A stretch of 64,000 bases of DNA. It comes from Cantharellus purpuraceus. Its lineage: Eukaryota; Basidiomycota; Agaricomycetes; Cantharellales; Hydnaceae. Below are positions 58,061-64,000 of the stretch, piece by piece (position 1 is the stretch's first letter; every line of letters starts with the position of its first letter). The notes below the pieces were generated by a model. The model saw only the letters and a program-made list of their open reading frames with translations, was not told where the DNA came from and did no database searches. The position numbers were made by a program, and so were the translations under genes. Location of the stretch: assembly GCA_025174535.1 (NCBI GenBank), contig JALBUN010000012.1:62001-126000 (forward strand), read 5' to 3'.

Positions 58061-60069
58061 CGCTCCGAAGCTATGCCTGCTTGCCAGCTCAGCTAGGAGA
58101 AGAATGTACATAGACAGCCGTCCGATCAAGCTAAAGTCGATGGATACCGTACCAGCTCCGGCGTGCACATTCGAATTACGAGAACGAAAAAGATGTGTGC
58201 CATCAGCGGGACTGCTTAGTAGGTAATAGTAGAAGCTGACAGGAACGCGCCGGAAAGCTTCAACATGTCGAGTATGCACATGCAAACTGTATTGGGGCTG
58301 GCTTCGTATTGTGGTCAATATCCGGGGTGTGTATACAGTTGTTTGCCATGGCCCTCGCCCCATTCCCTTGGCTCTCTAAGTGTAGATGTATCAAAAAACC
58401 TATCCTTCTATCCCTGTTTAGGGACTTTTTCCGCAGACAGTAAGTCCCATCCGAATAGAAATCCAAAACAATATACTGCAAGAGGGGGCGGCTTCTCAAA
58501 TCCCGTAACAAGTATGACTGCCGGTGTAGTGGCTATAACGCAATGGGCACGCTTTGCGCATGAAACGACCATGAGCCACTGATACGAGCTGAATACAAGT
58601 AAATTTTAATGTCGGTGACGGAGATCATCCAGCAGACGTGATTCACATGAGCCGGTGTAAAATATATGGTGATTGCGGGCGGCTCTGAAATAACTACGCG
58701 AGTTTGAATTTGAGACATGGCTCGTACTGATCGACTGATAAGTACCTCTAAAAAAAAAACAGCACGGCCACATCCTTGACAAGGATGAGCTCAGTCCTTA
58801 CCCAGTGAGTAATGTGGTACCAAATCAACTTTAATTTATGTGACAAGTCCGCACGAGTCGGAGCGGTTCTACACTGCCACGAACGACGTTGACGGATTTC
58901 CATTGTTTGACCAGCGCGACCCAGATCGTGACGGCGGAAAGAAGCAAAGCGAGCTCAATTGATTGAATGCATGTGGTGGACGCTGTACGATGGATGCGAT
59001 GGAGGAGTATACGAAGCGGACACAGCTGCATGCGGTACGTGACCGTGATTACTAAGATGTAACAGAGATGCCGGTGACCGAACAATAGCGAGCCAGGTTC
59101 ATACGCCAAAGACCGGGAGCGAGGCGGATGCGTAGAAATGATGGGATCCCCACACTTCGGCCCTGGAACTGGTGCTTCTCCTCAACCCTGTTGGCCACAT
59201 TGCGTTAAGCAAAGTACAAGCAGCGCTGTAGGCGCGAGCGGGGCACCGCTTTTGGTAAGTTCGGCTGAATGAATGCTAGTCGAACTTGGACGAATGAATT
59301 GTTTGGCATGTATTACTTCTTTGCGCTTCGTCTGATGTTGAGATCACCCTTTGTTCTAATCGGTTTCGAATGCGATTCGGGTGGGATCTGGGAGAAGCCA
59401 TACCGTTAGCGAAGATATATACAACACGATATCGATTCTGTCACGATAGCGGGTCTGATGCGTCGTTGCCGAAAAAAACTCGGGCTGAGGCATGGGAAGC
59501 GGAAGGAAATGCACACTGCTATGTCACGTGTATGGCGTAGATGAGGACGTGAGGTTGTCATGCCTGGAGGGTGTATTCGAGGGTCATGCCGGGGTTTTAG
59601 AGCATCCAGCAAGGAGGATCCAGCGCCAGGCTGCTCCTCAGCCTTGAGAGATGGCAACAAAAGGCGAGTTGGGATGGTAGCACGCAGACGCCAGCTTCAG
59701 CCAAGGCGTGTGGCAGGCGTCGGTGTCGCAGACGTCGTTGGAGGCGTGCTGGAGATAGAGAGATGGACCGGTCCGAGGTTGTCGGATGAGGAGGCTAAGC
59801 GAGATTCGCGGGAAAGTCCTTCTTTTCATCTTCCTCCGCTCTTACTTGGCGGCCGTGTACCGGCTGTGCAGAACGCCAGTTTATTGCCAGATATGGACAT
59901 GTTATTCAGCCTCCGATATGGTTATGTAATGGCGATCTCAGTTGCCGGCTGTGGCGTAATGATTACATAATTATATTCTGCAGATATACTGGGAGTTTCT
60001 GTTTCAAGATTCGTCTCTTTTTTTTTGAATTGAAATCGCGCCCAGTCTCCGGATCACCACCGCCCGCCC

Positions 60070-60076
60070 TATAAAG
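60070..60076 (+). promoter_or_regulatory. TATA box of the Mei2-like gene
   Basis: TATAAAG lies 63 bp upstream of the ATG at 60139 and is followed by a pyrimidine-rich tract (about 60077-60135), a common fungal promoter arrangement. Confidence 0.5.
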
Positions 60077-60138
60077 TCTCCATCTTTCTCCACCTCCGCT
60101 CCCCGTCATCTTTCTCCCCGCCTCTACTCTCTTTCGTT

Positions 60139-63100
60139 ATGCTCCCCTCGCCCCGTGAACTCATATCCCTCGTAGTACGTCCTCCGTGTTCCCCGCGTTC
60201 CCCACGCTTACCCGTTTCCAGCACCGACGCATTCATTCTCCGTCTCTCCCCGATCTCTGGGTCTCCTCCAGAGTACCCACCTCAGGGCCTACTGCCGAAC
60301 ATTCTCCTCTGGCTATTCGCCCTAGTCTCGGCTCTCTTGATCTCGCTTCTCCGCCCACAAAATCCGCGCTTCCGCTGACTCCACCTCTCACTCCAGCATC
60401 AACACGGCCCGCGGACTCTGACACCTCTGACGCACGCAGTTCTCGATCCAACAGCTTCGACGTTCCACAGTTCGACACGTATGCCCACGAGTATTCACAA
60501 CTCTCGCAATGGAGCCCCTCTGACGCTGCCTTCCCAATGCACAAGACGCCCGTATCAGACGCTGACCTTTTCCGTAATGTCTCTCTCCCAGACTCCGTTC
60601 TTCCCTCCCCGACTTCTCCCACGCATCCGAAGCACTTACCCACGCAACGCGTCAGGGAACTAGACTCGGAGGCCAACAATCAACCTGCTAGTCGCTTTCT
60701 TTTCGTGAGTGCTGTCTTGAGTTGACGCGTCTTGGCCCTGCTTATCCCCGCCGTACGCAGATAAGTGGTATCCCGAACACCGCAAGCTCCCACACCCTCA
60801 AACAGTCCTTTGTGGTCCGTGTCTCCCTTCTTTTTCTCCGTCTTCTCCCTCTCAAATTCCTCCAGGGATGTGGTGATCTCAAAGGTATATTCGTTCGTTT
60901 TCAAGCCGAACATGGCGTGGTAAGTTCTGTTCATCATGACCAATTCTCACTCACCCTCCGCCACAGATCATTCTCGCCTTCTTCGACATCCGCCACACGA
61001 TGCGTGCCCATCGCCAGATCAGCACGCGCACTTTCTTCACGGGCGTCCGTCTCACGTCCCGCTTTATATCCCCAAACGAGCTCCGCAACGTATGAGTCCT
61101 TTTCGCGTGACTCGTTCGCCGCGGGATCTCTGACTCGTCTTTACTTTACTTTGCATATATTTGCTATTGCCGACAAATTGCATCTGGTATCATCACAGCT
61201 CATCGGCCAGTCTAATTTCGTGAATCAGAACGATGGTGATCTCTTCGTGACGACCACTTTTTTGGGTTCGGAGGGCGAGCTCGATGCCGCTGCGCTGCAG
61301 AGTGTTCTCGCGTCGTTTGGCGACTTGCGTTCCTTCTCCGTGGGGGAATCGAATGTCAGAGTAAGTGTATACTTTTGAGTTGCTACGAGCCATCTGACTT
61401 GATTCTACTTCGCTTTGGTTCGCCTCATGGGTTATGTTTGGTAACGAACCGAATCTTCACCGTTTGCTCCACGTCTTCAGGTCTTCCATGTCGAATATTT
61501 CGACGCCCGTGACGCTTCTTCAGCACTCAACGCCCTCCAAGGCCGCGTCATTCTTGGCGTCCGTCTTCATCTCACCCTGCGCGACGCCTCCGTCGAATCC
61601 ACCTCCCAGGCTCACTCCCGCTCCGGCCACAGCACGAATGTAGGCCCCGCAGCGAGAATAAGCATTAGCACAGGTACGAGCCCGAGTGACGAGCAGATTC
61701 CGTTCCCACATGTAGAGTCCCCGACGTCACCTACGCCTACGAACCCCGTGGGGTTGCCGATGCCCTCTGTGTCTAAGTCTTCTTCCGCAGAGCTTTTTGA
61801 TCCTCCCGGACCCGAACGCCCCGGATCAAGCCACGGACATACACTCGCGTTTGAACGTCGTCTTTCGGTAGACTCTTTGTTGCATGGGTTTCGTCCAGGA
61901 GGGTTGCATCACTCTGTTTCGGAGCAAAATTTGAGGATGCGTGCCAAGGTGGAGGTGCCCTGCCCTTTTGCTCAGGCGCATATATCCCACTTGTCGGCTC
62001 AAATTCCGTCACAGCAATCCGAGGCGCACCTGACGTCTGAGGCGCACTCCTCTGGCATCGATGTTGCGCACGTACATGCATATACTGACCTTGATGCCGA
62101 TGTGGACGCCAAGACGCCCATTGCAACGCAACCATCCCGCGTGAAGACGCCGCCACAGTACATCCACGCGCGTCGTATCTCCAATATATATCACTTTGAC
62201 TCTGTGGGGAAGGTGCCTATTCCGCGTACGGCGCCGCGCCCGAGGAGTATCTCTGTGGTGAGCGATACGGAGAGTCCTATAGCAGGGTGTGGGTTGGTTC
62301 TGGAGGGGGAGAACGATGTGAGTACTACGAGCCTAGGTGGAGGAGGAGGGATGGACAGTCCTACGGGGAGAGTGGCGGCGTTGGATGGGAGTGCAACGGA
62401 GAGTCATGGAGGGATGGGGCTTGAGCTTGGGTTGGAGGCAAGTCCGGCTGGGGTGGGGAGGGCGATGGCACTTCTTCCGTATCAGGGCCCGCTTCCTGTC
62501 CCTTTTGTAAGCACCGGGGAGGAGGACGCGCATTGGCCGAGGGAGCGGAGTGGGAGCGTGGGTGCTAGCGCTAGTGCAGCCGCCAGCGGAGGGTATTCCC
62601 CTGAGCAGTATTTTATGGCGGCGGCGGCGGCACAGCAGCAGCAGGTGTATCAATCCCAACAGGCTCATCATGAAGCTTATCAGTCGGCGGCTCAGTTTCC
62701 GACGTCGGTGTCTGCGCGGCGTCCGTTAGAGTCGGGTGGTCTTGGGTTGCGGCGCACGCATGCACACCCTCAGGGGCATGGGCATAGTAACTTTGGCTTG
62801 GAGATGACGAGCGAACGGGAGAGAGACAGGGAGAGGGAAAGGGAGGCACTGCCGGAGCGGAACAGAATTGATATTGGAAAGATTGAGCGGGGGGAGGAGA
62901 CTAGGACTACAGTGAGTTTTTTTTTCTTTTTCTTTTAACATCAACACGTTGGGCCTCGCTGACCCTTGCACTCGATGAAATTTCAGGTAATGATCAAAAA
63001 CATCCCAAACAAAATGAGCGACCGTCACCTTATCGAGTTTATCAATGATGTGTGCCCTCGCAAGATTGACTTTCTCTACTTGAGGATGTGCGTTTCTCTT

Positions 63101-63806
63101 CTTAGCACGTATCGATTATTGTGTGCGCAGTTCTGACGCCTGTGTGCAGGGATTTCACGAATGGATGTAATGTGGGCTATGGTGTGTGCTCCCCTCGCGT
63201 GGCGTGCTGCACGCCGCTGACCGCGCCCTTGCACAGCCTTCGTGAATTTCATCCAGGTGGAGGATTTGCTGCAGTTTGCAAAGACGAAGCTCGGGACAAA
63301 GTGGTACGTGCTACACATGTATGGTACATCTGGATATTGACTATATTTCCCTTTGTGTACAGGAATTTGTTCTCTTCGGAGAAAGTGTTGGGAATGAGCT
63401 ATGCAAATTGTACGTTTCGAATTGTGGGGTTGGTATGGTATGTGCTGACATTTATTTTCGATGTGTAGATCAGTGAGTTGGACTAGCTTGAAATATAGTC
63501 GGTATGTTTTACTGACCCCACTGCAGAGGCAAGGAAGCCCTCATCGATAAGTTCCGCTCAAGCTCTATCGTACGTCCCCTTTTCCCTCTTCCATGACCAT
63601 GAGGTTAACTTGCACCGCACCCGTAGATGGACCAACGCGAGGCTTGGCGCCCCAAGCTCTTCTATTCTTACGGCCCCAAGAAGGGGCTCCCGGAAGACTT
63701 TCCTGCGCCGACGCATATGCGCCGCAAGGAGAGGTCTAATCTGCTTCCCAATGAGCTTCACCAGAGTAGGGCGTTGTTTCATCATCCACCGGGGATGAGG
63801 GGATGA
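60139..63806 (+). CDS. Mei2-like RNA-binding protein, three RRMs
   Basis: The Mei2 family binds RNA and drives entry into meiosis in fission yeast. Members in other fungi have roles in development. The start MLPSPRELISLV joins after a 47-bp intron to HRRIHSPSLPDLW. A Ser/Pro-rich linker leads to RRM1 (RFLFISGIPNTASSHTLKQS F .. HGVIILAFFDIRHTMRAH, 60.70-61.05 kb). RRM2 spans 61.23-61.60 kb (DLFVTTTFLGSEGE, then VFHVEYFDARDASSALNALQ). A long disordered segment with poly-Ala/Gln (MAAAAAQQQQ) follows. The diagnostic C-terminal RRM3 reads TTVMIKNIPNKMSDRHLIEF INDVCPRKIDFLYLRMDF, NGCNVGYAFVNF, FQGKEAL-type QGKEALIDKFRSSSI and REAWRPKLFYSYG. It ends FHHPPGMRG. About 900 aa and at least ten introns. 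The RRM3 core is intact. Confidence 0.92.
62618..62646 (+). repeat. GCG/CAG trinucleotide run inside the Mei2-like gene
   Basis: A GCG run followed by CAGCAGCAGCAG encodes poly-Ala then poly-Gln in the disordered linker before RRM3. Such runs vary in length between strains, which is an expectation and not tested here. Confidence 0.8.
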
Positions 63807-64000
63807 AGGGGGACTGGGAGGTGTGTTGGTGAGGCGTGAGGGATGTTGTGGTATTATTCCATTGTGCTCGTTTTCAAACCCACACACCACACGCCTCATC
63901 GATGCCTCCGAAGTCCGACGTTATACTCGAACTCAAACTCGACATTTATGCGTTTCTCAATAATTCTGCAATTCTGTTATCACCAAGGCCTGCAAAGCCT
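63807..64000. other. 3' flank of the Mei2-like gene
   Basis: The remaining 194 bp are the 3' untranslated region or downstream sequence. No further gene start could be supported before the window ends. Confidence 0.5.

Larger units (their letters stand above)
51755..60138. other. 8.4-kb gene-poor block with decayed local duplications
   Basis: No protein family was recognised in any frame. Longer open frames (for example 55427-56023 on minus, 198 codons, or 57556-58026 on minus, 156 codons) have compositions and overlaps that look accidental. The block carries several imperfect local repeats, listed separately (53.9-54.4, 55.93-56.06 and 57.75-58.06 kb), and an (AAAT)n microsatellite. At the right end a pyrimidine-rich tract and TATAAAG belong to the Mei2-like gene promoter. 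Confidence 0.5.

Noticed and set aside
60233..60679. 148-codon minus-strand open frame
   Set aside because: Antisense to the N-terminal exon of the Mei2-like gene. No family features.
63558..63899. 113-codon minus-strand open frame
   Set aside because: Antisense to the conserved last exon of the Mei2-like gene.
1..64000. CRISPR array, operon-like defence system or secondary-metabolite cluster
   Set aside because: No regularly spaced direct repeats, no backbone biosynthetic enzyme, and the gene content is ordinary eukaryotic nuclear content.

Overview
The window reads as nuclear DNA of a filamentous basidiomycete, most likely an Agaricomycete. The genes are split by many short introns (about 45-70 bp, GT..AG). 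Several products are typical of fungi or of eukaryotes generally: a Tom1/HUWE1-type HECT ligase, a Tudor-SN nuclease, a Mei2-like RNA-binding protein, a fungal cAMP/glucose-receptor-like GPCR, a PL14 polysaccharide lyase and a MAG1-type DNA glycosylase. All gene names come from reading spliced translations by eye. No database search was possible.

Layout. 1-1 kb: no gene, but one copy of a dispersed repeat. 1.0-2.5 kb (+): quinone oxidoreductase-like MDR protein. 2.7-15.3 kb (-): one very large HECT E3 ubiquitin ligase gene. 16.3-21.9 kb: a compact trio made of a HAD phosphatase (+), mitochondrial ribosomal protein bS6m (-) and Tudor-SN (+). bS6m and Tudor-SN are divergent across only 142 bp, and the HAD gene and bS6m converge with about 20 bp between stops. 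22.3-24.1 kb (+): unknown Ser-rich protein. 24.6-26.5 kb (-): 3-methyladenine DNA glycosylase. 27.2-28.0 kb (+): remnant of a cytosolic phospholipase A2-like gene. 28-30.6 kb: no convincing gene. 30.7-32.5 kb (-): PASK-like Ser/Thr kinase. 33.1-34.0 kb (-): unknown basic, probably nuclear protein. 34.9-36.3 kb (+): secreted PL14 lyase. 37.4-38.5 kb (-): short-chain dehydrogenase. 38.5-41.8 kb: mostly empty, with the second copy of the dispersed repeat. 41.8-43.6 kb (+): seven-helix receptor. 43.9-45.0 kb (+): complex I subunit NDUFS7/PSST. 45-48.9 kb: gene-poor, with a palindromic element. 48.9-51.8 kb (-): large Ser/Pro-rich unknown protein. 51.8-60.1 kb: gene-poor, with several decayed local duplications. 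60.1-63.8 kb (+): Mei2-like three-RRM protein.

The genes do not form an obvious pathway or biosynthetic cluster. They are a mix of housekeeping genes (ubiquitin ligase, DNA repair, two mitochondrial proteins, RNA regulators) and signalling or secreted functions (kinase, GPCR, lyase), separated by three repeat-bearing gene-poor blocks. I found no CRISPR array, rRNA, convincing tRNA, intact transposon or new defence-type system. The best leads are the dispersed repeat shared by 0.2-0.6 kb and 39.1-39.4 kb, the hairpin element near 47.7 kb, the phospholipase relic, the unusual C-terminus of the PL14 lyase, and four unrecognised proteins.
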